Shown: one piece after another, positions 22,981 through 35,507 of the stretch | Layout: every line of letters starts with the position of its first letter | Numbering within the stretch: position 1 is the first letter of the stretch | Origin: Chytridium lagenaria | Taxonomy: Eukaryota > Chytridiomycota > Chytridiomycetes > Chytridiales > Chytridiaceae | NCBI GenBank assembly: GCA_025449115.1 | Contig: JAHLKC010000052.1 | Span: forward strand, 172,580 to 236,579 | Direction of reading: 5' to 3' | DNA: 64,000 nt | Notes under the pieces: generated by a model | What the model was told of the DNA's origin: nothing | Databases searched by the model: none | What the model saw: only the letters and a program-made list of their open reading frames with translations | Translations under genes and position numbers: made by a program

Positions 22981-24587
22981 CTATTCTTCCGTGTTCAGCC
23001 TACTCATAAGTCTCGTCGCTTCATTGGGGTCAGGATCACAACCGTCTCCGTCCCAGTAACATTGCGCGAGTCTCCTTATGGCGTCAGGATCGTTAGCGTC
23101 GGCAGCTTTCTTGTACATCTCAAACGCCTTGATGGGGTCTTTGGGACATCCATTCCATCACTAAAAGAAGTTGGTCAGTATCATCGGTCTGATTATAATA
23201 TGAAAATAGAGCTGATGAAGACAAAGAGGGAACCGGGAAAAGTCAAAATGGCGCTGGAGTGGAAAGATTGAAAAGAGCGAAACGCACCGATAACAATCCC
23301 CCATCTTCCACGCCGCCTTCGCATCTCCCAACGCCTCAGCTTCAGCATAATACTCAAAAGCCTTCCCGAAATCCTCAACACCAACAATGCCCTCCGCATA
23401 TGCATCCCCAACAGCCACAAGCGTTCCAGCTCCATGCTGATTGCCTCCATCCCTTGCAGCCGTCGCATACAATTCCATCGCTCGCCCAATATCTTTTGGT
23501 ACGCCTTCGTCACCCTCCATCAAAATATTCGCAGCATTCACGATCGATGACGCGGAACCGGCTTCATGGGCTTTCATGTAGAGGTCGACAGCAAGGAGGG
23601 GATTGCGCGGGAGAACTTGAGCGGTTCCTAACGTTAAACCATGATGATGGAGCGTTGCAATCAACGTTATATGCGTAGGATCTCCCGTCGAAGCCGCCAT
23701 TTCCGCATACTTTAAATGCTTTCTCGCTCGTGTCGTAGGAGAATCTGGTTCGGGAACTTGGATCCCATCTTCGTCATCATCAACCACAATATCTTGATCC
23801 ATTTCACCGGCCGCTCGTTTCATTTCAGTAAATCTGACCAAAGACTTTGCGCAGGTGATGTCACCTTTTGAGGATGCCTTTTCCCATAGGATGGACGCTT
23901 TTTCTAGACGTTCTTCGGATGCGTGGTAATCGGCAATACGTTTGAGGCAGTGGAGGTCTTCGCTTGTTTTCACGCCAAGACGCCATGCTTCAAGAGCCTT
24001 TTGTTTGTTAAAGCATCGGAGCGTCGTCATCGTCAAATTCTTTATCTTCATCGGCTGCATCGTCTTCCACTCCCGTCCAGTACCAGTCACCCAGACCTAT
24101 GGTAACGATCAATACAGAACATTACATCAATAATCATACCCCCATCCTTGGATGTACCCCATTTCAGCGGCTGTCCGCATCAATTCCCTGGCTTTCTTGC
24201 CGGACCGCGGAATATCTCCTGTGGCTTCGCGGTAGAGAGAGGCAGCGTTGCGGGCACCTTCAACCATACCGAGATGGGCGGCTTCCTCAAAGAAGTGGAG
24301 CGCCATGTCAATGTTCCGGCCTTCTGCGTCGGGAGTGAGGAGAGAATGCTGGCGAGGGTGAGGCATGCCTAGAGATGGAGTGATGTCAGCGTTTTGGATG
24401 ATGAGCTGGCGAAGGTGGGTAAAGGAGGGATCGCATTGGAGAATGGAAGAGAAAGACGGTGAGGTATGATAGAAAGAAGGTGGATGCAGCTTGGATTAAT
24501 TACCTGCGGGTCTGCGAGCTCTGTGGCGAGGTGGTGGAGGTATTCGAGCTTTGAACCTCTTGGGAACATGTCAACGACTCGTGTCAA
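22981..24587 (-). CDS. SEL1-like tetratricopeptide-repeat protein
   Basis: Exons from the right: FPRGSKLEYLHHLATELADP (to 24504); intron 24369-24503; MALHFFEEAAHLGMVEGARN and ARELMRTAAEMGYIQGWG; intron 24097-24139; GLGDWYWTGVEDDAADEDKE; then several SEL1 repeats (ALEAWRLGVKTS, AVDLYMKAHEAGSASSIVNA, AMELYATAARDGGNQHGAG, KAFEYYAEAEALGDAKAAWK); intron 23161-23287; final repeat AFEMYKKAADANDPDAIRRL. It ends at 22981. SEL1 repeats are helical scaffolds, in fungi found in ERAD or signalling adaptors; the partner is unknown. One frame break near 24018 sits at a CTTT run. The upstream start is not certain: there may be a further 5' exon beyond 24587. Confidence 0.75.
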
Positions 24588-24912
24588 AATCTGTCCAGAT
24601 TATGAAGAAAAAAGTTCATAAGTGTATAAAAGTGGAGATGCGTGAAATGGATTTATGCTATGGATGTAAAGCATACAACACGGAACAACAGTAAACAAAC
24701 TAGAAACGCGTGTATTTGACCAGAAAAACGGAAATTAGAATATATTTCAAGGAATCACGCCCAAAAACACGTCATCCACATACAGAAACAAAGGGAAAAA
24801 AGAAAAAAAAAAACCAACAAAAAACAGGAGTGTGAATATTTAAAGTGGAAGAAAAGGTGGGCTAAAACATAAAAATAAAACTGAAACATCAACGTATTTG
24901 ATAGTGTCCCAT
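24588..24912. other. Intergenic; 3' end of the RING gene and 5' region of the SEL1 gene
   Basis: A-rich low-complexity DNA (e.g. 24795-24820) follows the RING stop on the minus strand. No gene seen. Confidence 0.4.
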
Positions 24913-26591
24913 CTACAGCTGCCGCTGCTGCGTCATCACAACAGAAGCTTGAGCGACCGTCGTAGTAGTCCTCCTCGAAAATGACCACGTCGTTGGCATA
25001 GCTAATCTTCTTAGCGTCTCCAAACGCGGTGTTCTAGTCACCTCCTCCACTGGCGACGCAGGCGACGTGCTATCAGGAGTATCGGCATCAAACAAAACTG
25101 ACACATTTCCCGCAGAAACCCTCGGTGATCCCTCCACTGCCCCAACACGCCCCAGACCTCCCCTGGCGGACTTTTTCGTAGCTTTGCGAACACCTTCCAC
25201 AGCGTCTTGCTTACATATAGGACATAGACGGTTTCCTGTTGACGTTGCCGGAGAAGCGACAAGGCGGACGTGGATGTCCGCACTGCAGAAGGCGTTCCTA
25301 GTAACCAAGGATCCACACATTCACGATGAAACCGATGTCCGCATCCAAGCTCGCGAATCAAATCTCCCTGCTCGTATTGTACCAAGCAAATGGCGCATAG
25401 CATATCCGTTGATGGATGGGTTCCAGTGGAAATGCCAGAGTAGTAGGAGGAGGTGATAGATGCGAGGGAGGTCATGGAGAAGGTGGGACATTGTTGAGTC
25501 GGCGGTGAGGGCACTAGGAAGACCCATGGAGGTGGTTTGGGGAGGGTTGCGGCGAGTGATGGCGGTGACGGGGGCTTTGGAGAACCGGTGGGGGTTGGGG
25601 ATTCTGTCGATGCCGGGATTGATGGAGAGGGAGATGGTGAAGGTAAGGCTGAATTAGGGGTTGAAGTACTGACGGAATTAGAGGAAGGTTTCAAGGTCTT
25701 GTTGCTGGACTGTCCCATACGTCGATGATGACGTGCCTTGAAAGGAAAAAGGGGAAGCTTGTCCAAATCCTCTTTGGTCAAATGTCGATGTACCTTTCCT
25801 CCGTCTGACGCGGGATGTGTTTGGTGGTGTGGAAGACTTGATACTCCAAACACCATCATCATCGGGAGCGTCATAATATCTCTTCGAAGGTGACCCATCT
25901 GAACAGCGGGACCAGGAGAAGGTTGTTGCTGATGTAGCGGTCGTCCCTCCTCATTACTGGTGTCAGCCGGTACAGATGTTGTCCAGTATGTTCCTGTCGT
26001 AAGGTCAATATCACCCCCACGCATACGAATACGGAGCAACCGCAACCCAGCAAACATCAATAGCAAAAGCCACATCACAGGCCCCATCAGCACTTCCGCA
26101 AGGGCGATAAACAGAATCCAGCTTGAAGCAACACCTTCAGCTCGATCCTTGATGAGTGCCGTAACGAGACTCATAAGCCCCCATACCCATACAAACAACC
26201 CCATGTTGAAAGTTATGGCAGAATATCGTTGAAAAAGACCCGACCAACTCGGTCGACCCCGTCGATGTACCTCAGATCCTGGGGCGGCCAAAGCTGCAGC
26301 GACTTCCCGTCGGTCAAGAATATATTGAATTGGTTCACGTGGCATTCGAATAATGCAAACGACTGCTTCCATTGCCAACCAGAATGCTGCCACGTCCATC
26401 CAGGGCGGGAAGCGGCAGTAGAGGGTGAGGAGGACAGTATGGATAGTGAGGACAGCCATGTCGCGGAAGAGGGAAAAGAGGGCGGAACTGAGGGATGTGG
26501 TGGTGATGGTGGGATTTCCTTGAATGACGGCTGGTTGGGAGAGGTCTTGCGCTCTTGCGAGGAAGAGGACGCTCTCAAATAGGCAGCTCAT
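24913..26591 (-). CDS. Multi-TM RING-H2 E3 ubiquitin ligase
   Basis: The N-terminal part has about four hydrophobic helices ([77 protein letters not shown]). A long Ser/Pro-rich cytosolic linker ([20 protein letters not shown]) follows. The C-terminal RING-H2 reads [12 protein letters not shown], then [14 protein letters not shown], and, after a one-base frame break near 25305, LCPICKQDA. All eight zinc ligands are therefore present across the break. The downstream tail is Ser/Thr-rich and ends VVMTQQRQL. The topology resembles membrane-anchored RNF-type ligases that recruit an E2 enzyme to endomembranes. No substrate is inferred. No intron is needed. Confidence 0.85.
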
Positions 26592-26897
26592 CCCTTATTT
26601 CTTTCTCTCACCGAGTCCTTTTTCCTTTCAATCGTCTCGATCGAGTACGTTGCTTGGTTTAATTTACGAGCAAGAGAGTCTTGGTTGCTATCTACTTTCT
26701 AGAAAAAGAAATGACCTTGAGGGGTAGGAAGATAGGGCCGGCCAGCAGCTTCCAAAAAGCGACCCTGGCCATTTATGTCTGATTGTCTGGACTGATAGAG
26801 TTGTCACGAAGAGTTGTCATTTCGTTTCCTCTTCGGTGAAAATGAAACTGACTTCTTGACTGATACCTCTTCCTGGACTACACATCATTTCTCCATC
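26592..26897. promoter_or_regulatory. Divergent intergenic region (RING gene / GST gene)
   Basis: 306 bp between two divergently transcribed genes, so it holds both promoters. No clear TATA box was identified. It is ordinary in composition and nothing else is recognised in it. Confidence 0.4.
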
Positions 26898-27670
26898 ATG
26901 ACCACCACGTACAAGTTTTTCTACTTTCCTATCCGCGGTCTCGCCGAGATCTCACGCGCAATCCTCTTTAAGAGTGGTGTCGAATGGACAGAGGAAAACC
27001 CCGAATGGCCAGCGGCAAAGGAAGAAATGCCCTTTGGTCAGGTAAAATCCATCTGCCATCCCCTATCCTTCCTGACCCCCCTGTTCCAGATGCCCCTCTT
27101 GATTGAGTACCTCGACGGCAAAGAAGTCTTCCGGATCGCCCAATCTCACGCAATCGAACGCTATGTTGCCCGTAAACACGGACTGGCGGGTGCATCTCTG
27201 AAGGAAACGGCTTACCTTGAGTCTATTGCTGAGTCGTGGTTTGATGTTGTGAATGCATTCGGTAGGGTTCGGATGGCGGCGTCTACCGAAAACGCTGCCA
27301 AAGTGAAGGATGCAGAGTTTAATACCAAGATTGCGGGAATCTTCAAGTACCATGATGAGATCCTTCAGAAGAACGGAAACACTGGATTTTACCTCGGATC
27401 TTCTGTGAGTCCTATCTTTTATAATCGGTTACAAAACCATCCGCAATGCGTTAATATTTTTGATGTTTTCATTGGAAGATTACTTTTGTAGAGATCACTG
27501 CATACTTTACTTTGGAGCGTGGTGAAGACATCGACAAGGAAGCCTTTGACGCCCTCAAGGCTAAATTTCCCGGTATCTGCAGACTCTACGATGCTGTCCG
27601 TGCCGACCCCGCTGTTGGTGGTTACATCCTAGGCACCCAAAGGACTTCCCGTCGCTCCTTATTCTACTAG
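26898..27670 (+). CDS. Glutathione S-transferase, sigma-like
   Basis: The ATG at 26898 (MTTTYKFFYFPIRGLAEISR) gives the thioredoxin-fold N-domain; the Tyr in FFYFPIRG aligns with the catalytic Tyr of sigma/alpha/mu classes. Intron 27042-27089 is followed by PLLIEYLDGKEVFRIAQSHA, where the residues before the SHAIERY helix are the usual glutathione-contact region. The helical C-domain (KETAYLESIAESWFDVVN, EILQKNGNTGFYLGSS) is split by intron 27405-27478 before ITFVEITAYFTLERGEDIDK. It ends at 27668-27670. Total is about 210 residues, normal for cytosolic GST. It conjugates glutathione to electrophiles in detoxification. The frame is clean; only the last dozen residues look atypical. Confidence 0.9.
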
Positions 27671-28225
27671 TGACATTAATACCCGTGCGTGCCTCATAAT
27701 CTTTCTCGAGAGACCTCTGAATTATAAATACTACAGTCTGTCTTGCTATACTGATAAAAGCGACATATGTTATGCTTTACATTTACAGTTTATACAACGC
27801 GTGATGAATCATACTTACTCTTCCGCTTTGATAGATAAAATGTCCTGTCAACCAAACCTCTTTTGGAACCATTGTGTGCATTCAAGCTTGGAGTCGAATA
27901 CCTTTTTTCAAAAGACAATGTGTTGTTTCGCCTTCGCCTTCACAGAAAATTAAGACAAAAATAGATAGATCATCCTCTATTAAAAGATGACTGTGCTGCA
28001 GTCCAATGCCCGTAAAAAAAATTACAGTGTAATCTCATCAAAGATATATTCACAAAGTAAGAAACGTCGTTACTAACAAACAGAGGAAAAAGAAAAGAAA
28101 AAATTGATAAAGTAAAAATAATTACGCATTGCTAGCAGCTACTGAAACCGACGTCTTCGACTGTCATCCTTCCACCCTTACTGAAACCCCTCTTTCGAAT
28201 GCGATCACACATCAAGAATAATTAT
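27671..28225. other. Convergent intergenic region, nothing recognised
   Basis: AT-rich spacer between two convergent genes, so it should contain both polyadenylation regions. No frame, RNA gene or repeat was supported. Confidence 0.5.
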
Positions 28226-29826
28226 TTAACCGTGGTTCGCCCTCGCGAAGCAGACGCGAGAGTTATCTTTATCGTAAATCGAATCTATAGATATAAATAT
28301 ATGGATTAATATCCCAACCAACCGCCTCCACATCGAAGAGCATTATACAAAAAAAAAAAAAACAAAAAAATCAAAAAAATCATGAAAAAAACTTACAATA
28401 AGCTCTTAAGAACGTATCCCCAAAAATCGCTAAACTCCCTCCACTGGCTCCACCAATGAACCCTGAAAAACAAACTCCAGTCGGATCTCTCAACACATAA
28501 ATACTCGCGGGGATCGTATACTCATTCCCCCAAACCGCAGCACAACATTTGGAGACTGTGCCGAACAATCTATCGTGTACACTCCGTACCGTCTTTCGTA
28601 GGTCGCCCCGATCGCACGGTTGAGGTCAGCGGCGACACGGTCGTCGAGGATCGCGAGTGTGGTTCCAGTGTCAGCAATCGCGTAATTTAAGGCCCCTCCA
28701 AGGGAGCCTTGGGTAGACCCGACAGTGAAGGTGGAGGATGCGAGGGAGAAAGCCCAGAATGTGGGTTCGATAAGGGGATCTGCATATAAAAAGGTTATTA
28801 ATTAATGTGTATTTACTTCGGGTTAAAGAAGTAGGCTGAATAGAAGAAATGTAGAAAGAGATTAAGATAAATCACTAATACAATCAGTAAATGAACGTTA
28901 CTTACGACACGTCAGAGGTCCAGAGTACCTTGCAGGGTTATCCCCACCCAACGTCAATTCTCCCTTATCCCCATTCTCCGCATTGGACAAGTACACCCCA
29001 AACCTCCTCCTCCCCGCCGGGAATCCCAAACCATCAAAAAACCCACTCTCCGCAGCATTCCCACCGCGAGCCGCAAGTGCTCTACCAATTTGCGATATCG
29101 CGGGATACGCCAACCCCAGCAATCCATCAGAATAACCATTATCATCAAATCCTTCCGCAAACGTTGACACGCCGAACCCTATCGGACGGGTGGATAACCC
29201 GCCGGCAGAGACGACACCGCGGTAGACTGTTCCGGCGACGCGGCCAGAGCCGTAGACAACGTTGAAGGGAGCGTTGGTGGAGGTAATGGAGGCGTCATTG
29301 ACGTCGACAGAAGTTCCAGTGCAGGATTGGTCACGGGAACGGCAGAATGGACCGCGAAGCCACGTATCAGCGGATCCCGTATCGATGTGGACGTTGAAGC
29401 GTTGACCATTGCCCTTTTGGTTGTTTCAATGTTAGTTGGCAAACTGCAAAAAAACGCAATCGAAGGATCGACTATGCGAAAAGAAAAAGCAGAGATTTAA
29501 TTCAAAATGAAAGGTGTAGCGCTTACCAGCGTAATAGGCGCAGCATACAACAAATTCATGTAATTCACCAATTCCACAGACTGTCTCTTCTCCAATGACA
29601 AAGCAGGCGGCACACTGACTCCACGTCCTGGTTGGAATCCAGCAAACCTCATTGTCGGCAGCATCACCGCCTGCTCAAGAAAGTGACCTCCCGCAAGGTT
29701 GAGATGGGCATTGCGTTGAATCTCAAGCGTTACTGGTGGGGATGCGGATGGCGTGACAGGAAGGGTGGAGTTATCGGAATTAGTGAGGGCGGCGGCTACC
29801 AGCCCCAAAGCCTTTCCGAGCTGCAT
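28226..29826 (-). CDS. Secreted pepsin-like aspartic endopeptidase (A1 family)
   Basis: Start at 29826, MQLGKALGLVAAALTN, a signal-peptide-like hydrophobic N-terminus, then a propeptide ending near LEKRQSVELVNYMNLLYAAP (KR is a plausible maturation site). Intron 29414-29526. The first catalytic motif is in VHIDTGSADTWL, followed by a Cys-bounded loop, the flap-region YGSGRVAGTVYRGVV and DGLLGLAYPAIS. Intron 28780-28915. The second motif is ALNYAIADTGTTLAIL. Then NEYTIPASIYVLRDPTGVCF and LAIFGDTFLRAY. Intron 28285-28396 leads to a short last exon encoding YSIYDKDNSRVCFARANHG, the usual pepsin C-terminal strand. The G run near 28535 causes one frame break. Both catalytic Asp motifs are present; an extracellular or vacuolar protease. 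Confidence 0.88.
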
Positions 29827-30949
29827 AGTAGAGTTTGGGCAGCTGGAGGATGATAAATAAAAGAGTGGTGGTGACGTGTGTAGGAATGGGATATGGCGAA
29901 GTTGATGAAAGAGTGGCTGCTGGATTCAGCAATGCCTTTTGGAAGTGTGAAGTCTCAACGAAAACTGTAAAGTTATCTTGCTGCTCAAGCACGTTCATAT
30001 TTGTGAGGAAAAGCCTCATTGCTTGTGGGCCAAACTTTGTTCAAAGGTATGATGGCAAGGGGGGTTTTCGCCACCGGCTCTTGGGGCAGGTGGGAGGTGG
30101 GAGGGCAGGGGTCTCCCGCCTGTCAGTCGCCCCTTGTCCTTTTGGTGACAATTCTTTGTTTACGCGTAAAAAAAACAGCACACATGTAAATATTTATTAA
30201 ATATTTAAAATGGTTTATATCCTCTTCTCAAAGGTACGTCCCAGGTAAAAACCTATCTACGTCGCATGAAGAGAAACGTCTCGTAAAAAAAACATTTCTA
30301 TTAAGTATATTAATTAGAAGTTTGTTGGAGTTAAAAACATACTGAAATTACCTAAAGATATTAATATCGCCATGATGGTTCTGACTTAAGGACGCCTAAC
30401 GAGTCCAACAAATTGACCACCCTAATATTAGGTGTACCAAGGCTTTGTTGGAGACGGTGAGGACATTTTTTATATATATTCATGCCTGTGAGCCTTATGT
30501 ATGGAAGTAATAAAGACACCGTCATCACGCCGTGAAAACTATGGTAAACCTCTCTCGATAATTCCACCAAGTATAAATACGATTGTATAGGTCAAAAGCA
30601 AATAAATATCTTCTGTCGCGAAGTCGTCTGGCGTGACAGCGGTAAATAAACTAACAGCGATTTCGTAGAAAGTCGCGAGGAAGCCTTATCAGGTATTTTA
30701 ACAAAATACGTTATTTATTTCTATGGACTTTCCTTTTGCTTCCGACTATCCCTATACTACCGAATCCGATGACTCGTACAGGTGAGGCTTTTACTTATCT
30801 TGTACGGTATTAGACGTGGAATATCCATTTATTTAGATATCTAATATTTTAAATATCCAAGTACATTGAGAAAGAAAACGAAAAAACAACAAGATATGTA
30901 ATATATATGTTATAAAGTTCAGGGTAAAGTCATTTAAACCGCACTTCCA
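29827..30949. other. AT-rich intergenic region; one possible orphan exon
   Basis: Promoter of the aspartic protease at the right of its ATG, otherwise AT-rich spacer. An ATG at 30723 reads MDFPFASDYPYTTESDDSYR and then meets a GTGAGG donor-like site. No downstream exon was found, so it is only noted. Confidence 0.4.
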
Positions 30950-31464
30950 TCACGACACCTGCTGTTGCAGCTGCTGCACAGTCTGCTGCTTAATCTTCTC
31001 CTCCATCTCTTTCCAAAACTCCTCATCATACCCTTCCACCAACGCACCATCCGTCTTATACACCTCCTGCCAAGCCCTAAACCCTCCTTTCAGCACCAAC
31101 ACCTCTGGTCTCAACTCCTCTTCCTTCTCATTCAAATAACTCATGTATGCGTTGGCGCATCGAGGTCCTCGCCCGCGCGACGAGACACAGTGGAAAATAA
31201 GCTTCTTGCATTGGGAAACCTCGGAATGGTACTTGTCGAGGTTTTCGAGGAATTCCACGGCACGGATGTTCCGGGCTCCGATTATATGGCTGGGATGGTA
31301 TAATCAGATGGATTGAAAGAGACGGAGGAAGCCATGAGAACTCACCCTCCAGCAAAGTCATCACCTCGGACGTCAATGATCTGGTAATCGACACCATTCT
31401 TGAGAGAGGGATCTTTGAACCAGGCAGCCACGGTTTCTCTTTCAACAAAGTCGGGGGTCGCCAT
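30950..31464 (-). CDS. Cdc25-like/rhodanese-domain phosphatase (Ibp1/Ych1/ACR2-like, single domain)
   Basis: Two exons. Start at 31464 (MATPDFVERETVAAWFKDPS), rhodanese strand YQIIDVRGDDFAGG, intron 31290-31345, then HIIGARNIRAVEFLENLDKY. The active-site loop HCVSSRGRGPRCA matches the Cdc25/arsenate-reductase type CxxSxxRGP signature with the catalytic Cys. ELRPEVLVLKGGFRAWQ is the conserved closing helix region. The tail is Gln-rich. About 150 residues, as for the small fungal Cdc25-like phosphatases and arsenate reductases. Which of phosphotyrosine phosphatase or arsenate reductase activity it has cannot be decided from sequence. Frame intact. Confidence 0.85.
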
Positions 31465-31781
31465 TTTGTAAGTTAAAGATGGAGGTTTGCTTGGGGGGGA
31501 ATAATGACCTTTTTATGCTTCTTGTTCGACATGCAACAGAATTTGTCAGGGTTCAAAGGGATACCAACAATGTTGCCACAATGTTCATCTGTTGGCAGTG
31601 ATTTCATCTCGCTGCATCGCCAACGAACAGTGATAAATAATTTTAGGTCAGAAAAGGTCACATAACTCAAGGTATTCTCATTCATGTTAAAAGATGTTAA
31701 AACAAAATGTGCAGGAAGAGGTAAGATCACAAAGACACAGTTAAACGAAACAATAACCAAAAACAAAGTTGAGGCATTCTA
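31465..31781. other. Intergenic between two minus-strand genes
   Basis: Promoter of the rhodanese gene and 3' region of the oxidoreductase. No independent gene; a 97-codon frame (31473-31766, minus) is hydrophobic and lacks any known domain. Confidence 0.4.
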
Positions 31782-33594
31782 TCACTTCCACTCGGTAGGA
31801 TAAGTGATCCCACAATCGGCATAAGCCTGTATCAGCCCCAAATCCTTCCCCTTCACCCATTTAGCCCCCCATACACCAACCGACAGCACCGGCGTTGACA
31901 TCACACCATCTTCTGGTCCAATCGTAATCGCCAACAAATCTTCAGGGATGGAGTTACTGTACGGCATCAACGAGACAACTTCTCCTCTCCCCTGTGCCTG
32001 GAAGTCGGCGGTAGCAGTTGGGGGATAGTATCGACGAGCATAGATCAGACGTTGGATGTTGGTGGATACGACGACGGTTTGCTGGCGAATGTATTTGGCT
32101 TGCTTGGGGGTTCCGGTGGCAGCTACGTCACCGAGGGCAAAGATGTGGGGGAGTTTAAAGTTTTGGACTTGAAGAGTTGGGAGAACTTTGATCTGACCCT
32201 GTTATATGAAAGAACATAAAAAGCATTAGCGAGGAATATAATGACCAAATCCAAATAACAATAACAGACAGGGTGCAATTATCAAAATTACCTTTTCATC
32301 CAATAGCTCTAGACCTAAGTTAAGTAACGGCTCTGAGTTGAATCCACCGTACCCAATTAAACATATTTGAAGGTCGGAATCGATCACCGTTCCAGCGGAT
32401 GTCTTCAAAGATCTGGTCTTCTCCACAAACGGAGCTCCCACAGCAGGTAGATCCATAGATTCGTTAAGGATGATCTTTATCAAAATTTCAGTATCAGCAA
32501 TAAAGAATTTTACAAGAGAAAGGCGGGGGGAATCCATGGCCCACCCTAATGTTCTTCTTCTCGAGTGCAGACTTGACATTAGCACGGAAAGAGTCGTGGT
32601 AAGGCCCTGGAATGAGACCAGCACGATCATGAACAATCGTGATATCCTTATCGTTGTACTTATGGCGAATCTCACCCGCAACTTCCACGCCTGAGCACAG
32701 AAAATACAATAAGGCGTTAGATTTCAAATGAGCCCATACATTTTAAGCAGTTCCCAATGCAATGAGTAATAATACAGGAGAGCAATCCGGAGACAATAAC
32801 AGAAAAAAGAAGGAAAAAAGCACACTCACCAACAGGCCCACCACCCACAATCAAAATCCTATGCGACCTCTTTATCGCCTCCGCATACGACTCCATCTCC
32901 TTTACGCCATCTTCCATATTCAACGACGCAGGTCGAGCAGGAATACCCTGTTTAGCGCCAGTAGCAATCACAAGGTAATCAAAGGAAACTCGAGTCCCGT
33001 CCAAAAGAACAATGCTGGTTTCATGAATTTCAATCGCTTTGCTTTGAATGTATGTTCCTTTAGTGTAGTGGAAGACGTAAGTGTTGGGGATGTAGGTGCG
33101 GACTGCAAAATCGGGGTCAACCATTGCGCGGACGTTGCCGATATGATGGTGAAAGTGAGTGGGGCTGCGAGGATCCACGAGAGCTGGATAACTAGTGTTA
33201 GAGAAAGGGTGCTGTATATATTGAGCTGAAGAGGTGGGCGAAAGGAGTAATGTAACATACTGATTTGGATGACATCAGGAGAGGCTTTGAAAGCTTGATC
33301 TAACGACATGGCAACGGCATTTCCAGCATATGACGCTATTAAAACATGATGAGGTTTGTATCAGACGATATCGATGAAATGGTGACGAAAAACGGGTTAG
33401 ATCAGCATTAATACTATCACAATAGCAGCAAGAAGGGGAATGATGACCGTCTCGTCACCTCCAACAAAACAACAATAACGGATCTTCCTCAACTCACCTC
33501 CAAGGATCACGACCCGGAATGGTCCATTATCCAACGGCTCTGCCGCAAGCTTTGTCCCGAATGCGTAGTCTGCAGCCTGCTTTAGGAACTCCAT
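31782..33594 (-). CDS. AMID/FSP1-like FAD-dependent NAD(P)H oxidoreductase
   Basis: Six exons. Exon 1 (33499-33594) ends in VVILG and joins exon 2 to give the FAD-binding VVILGASYAGNAVAMSLDQ. Exon 3 (32830-33183) has VRTYIPNTYVFHYTKGTY, FDYLVIATGAKQG and the NAD-binding RILIVGGGPVG, which continues in exon 4 as VEVAGEIRHKYNDKDITIV. Exon 5 (32292-32474) and exon 6 (31782-32198) carry LQICLIGYGG and the second FAD motif HIFALGDVAATG. It ends GLIQAYADCGITYPTEWK. Introns: 33336-33498, 33184-33260, 32691-32829, ~32475-32548, 32199-32291. The family reduces quinones or oxygen with NAD(P)H at membranes. No TM segment or mitochondrial targeting is obvious. The frame is clean. Confidence 0.88.
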
Positions 33595-34834
33595 CGTTCA
33601 AGTTGATGCCGTTCAATATATCCCTGCTCCTTTCAAATTTGAAACACAGTGAGACTCACAGTCACGTGACTTGCCTTGGAAGAAAAACCCTTCATCATGG
33701 TGGATGCCTCATTATTTTACACAGATGTTTAAAAGCATCGCCCCATCGCCTGACGGAAAAGAATCTATGATGTGCTGACCTTTGCCGCAGCGAGGACCGC
33801 GTTAGCCTCTAAACAAGTAAAGTAAGCGTCTAGGCATCATGCCATTGGTGTTTGTGCATATGTGACATTCGCTTTCAACGATCCTTGATATTAGTACCCG
33901 TTGTCATGTTTTTCTTTACATTTTTGTTATATGGCTAGAGTTAGATTACATTACAGAAGGAATTATTGATTGATTCAAGTAGGATGGTTTTAAGCCTCAA
34001 AAAGCTTTGCAAAATTTAATCACATCCTTTCATTGAACATTCCCTTCCATACCCTTTCACTTGCGCTTGGTAAAAAGAAGGAAGAGAAGGTGGACCACTG
34101 CATCATATCCTCAGACTATGTCTGCTAGCTAATACCGTGCTCAGATTCCTCTTTATGACGCGCCAGATCTTGCAAACAGCTTTACAGGGTACAATTACGG
34201 CGCATTCAAAAGAGGCACTGAAACACATGTGTTTGCAGGTATCCGTTGAACATGATTTACATAGAGTATGTCTGGATTTCAAACTACTTTGCTCTTGATG
34301 AAGCATCTCCCGCTGTCATCAGTTTCCTTACAAAAACGTTTTTATATTTTGGAATAGTATTTTTAATTACATGGCAATAATGCGTAAATCAAAACTCTTT
34401 TGTAATATTTTAACGTCCAGCCATAATATTAAAAATACATGTCTTAAATATGTACAAATTATTAGAATCTGATTATGCGGGTAAACCTTTTAACTTATTT
34501 TATTAGATTTTACATATTAATTATTAATAATAAATACTCTTTCCATTTCAGGATATTTATTAAATTAATAAATAAATATTAATTAATAAAATTCTTTTTT
34601 CACAAAAATGTTGGCTGACGAATTTATTGTCTTCTGTTTTCTTCAATTAATACCACTTCTCAACACTGGTTCGTCCGCCTTATAACCACCACCTCCAGCA
34701 CACGTCGTCCTCCATCCTTGTCCTCATCACTTCTCCTGACTTTCTACAACTATAAGACTGCTCTAAACACCCATCGTGTTGCCCTTTTCTTTGTCGTCCA
34801 TCTGCATACTCCTTTTTCATCATCTTCTACAGCC
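33595..34834. other. Divergent AT-rich intergenic region; nothing recognised
   Basis: Separates two divergent genes. 34340-34610 is very AT-rich (TTAATTAATAAATAAATATT-like). A C-rich minus frame at 34103-34306 lacks a signal peptide and was not called. CACC and TCATCATC tracts sit just before the ATG at 34835. Confidence 0.45.
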
Positions 34835-35507
34835 ATGTCCCCTCAAATCCAAAAGTCTGACAATGAGGTATCCTATCATCATCATCATCATCATCGTAAT
34901 CATCATCATCTCTCCTTTATCTGGGATGTACACCCATTGATTCAGTCTCACTGACCTTCTCTGCTTCCTTCCATAGTGGCGCGCAGTCTTGAACAAGGAA
35001 CAGTTCAGGGTTCTTCGCGAAAAGGCACCGAAGCTCCCGGAACCGGTGAATACGACAAGCACTTTAACGAGGGTGAGAACCACCTCTTTTCTTCTCATAT
35101 GCCACATCTGTTTTCTTGCCTTTTATCCGTCTGATTCCGTTTCCCTCTCAATGAAGGCGTATACTCTTGCGCCGCCTGCGAAGCTCCCCTCTACAAGTCC
35201 ACTACAAAGTTTGATTCAGGCTGTGGATGGCCTGCCTTTTTTGATGCCATTCCTGGAGCGATCGAGAGGCACGATGATCACAGCTATGGTATGACCCGCA
35301 CAGAGATCACATGCGCTCGTTGTGGGGGCCATCTTGGACATGTCTTTAAAGGCGAGGCCATGACGAAGAAGTATGCTGGCAACGAGAGGTGAGGGGGCAT
35401 TTTATACTTTTGTCTGTTTGCTTATTTGACTTTTGTTCTGACTTTGTTTGTTTCTTGCGATCAGACATTGCGTCAACTCGGTTTCGCTCAGCTTTAAGAG
35501 CGAGTGA
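34835..35507 (+). CDS. msrB: Peptide-methionine (R)-S-oxide reductase MsrB
   Basis: Four exons: [11 protein letters not shown] (34835-34867), intron 34868-34976, [16 protein letters not shown], then, after a one-base break near 35027, [17 protein letters not shown]. Intron 35073-35156. [14 protein letters not shown] and [20 protein letters not shown], then [16 protein letters not shown]; the two CxxC pairs are the structural zinc site. Intron 35389-35464 precedes [15 protein letters not shown], which carries the catalytic Cys. This is the full MsrB signature. It reduces R-methionine sulfoxide in proteins using thioredoxin. The first intron contains a CATCAT run. The frame break lies at a GG pair and is probably a sequence error. 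MsrB sits beside, but not in an operon with, the FSP1-like gene. Confidence 0.92.

Noticed and set aside
34103..34306. Cys-rich minus-strand frame as a second small secreted protein
   Set aside because: No signal peptide, atypical composition, and it lies in an AT-rich spacer with no splice or promoter support.
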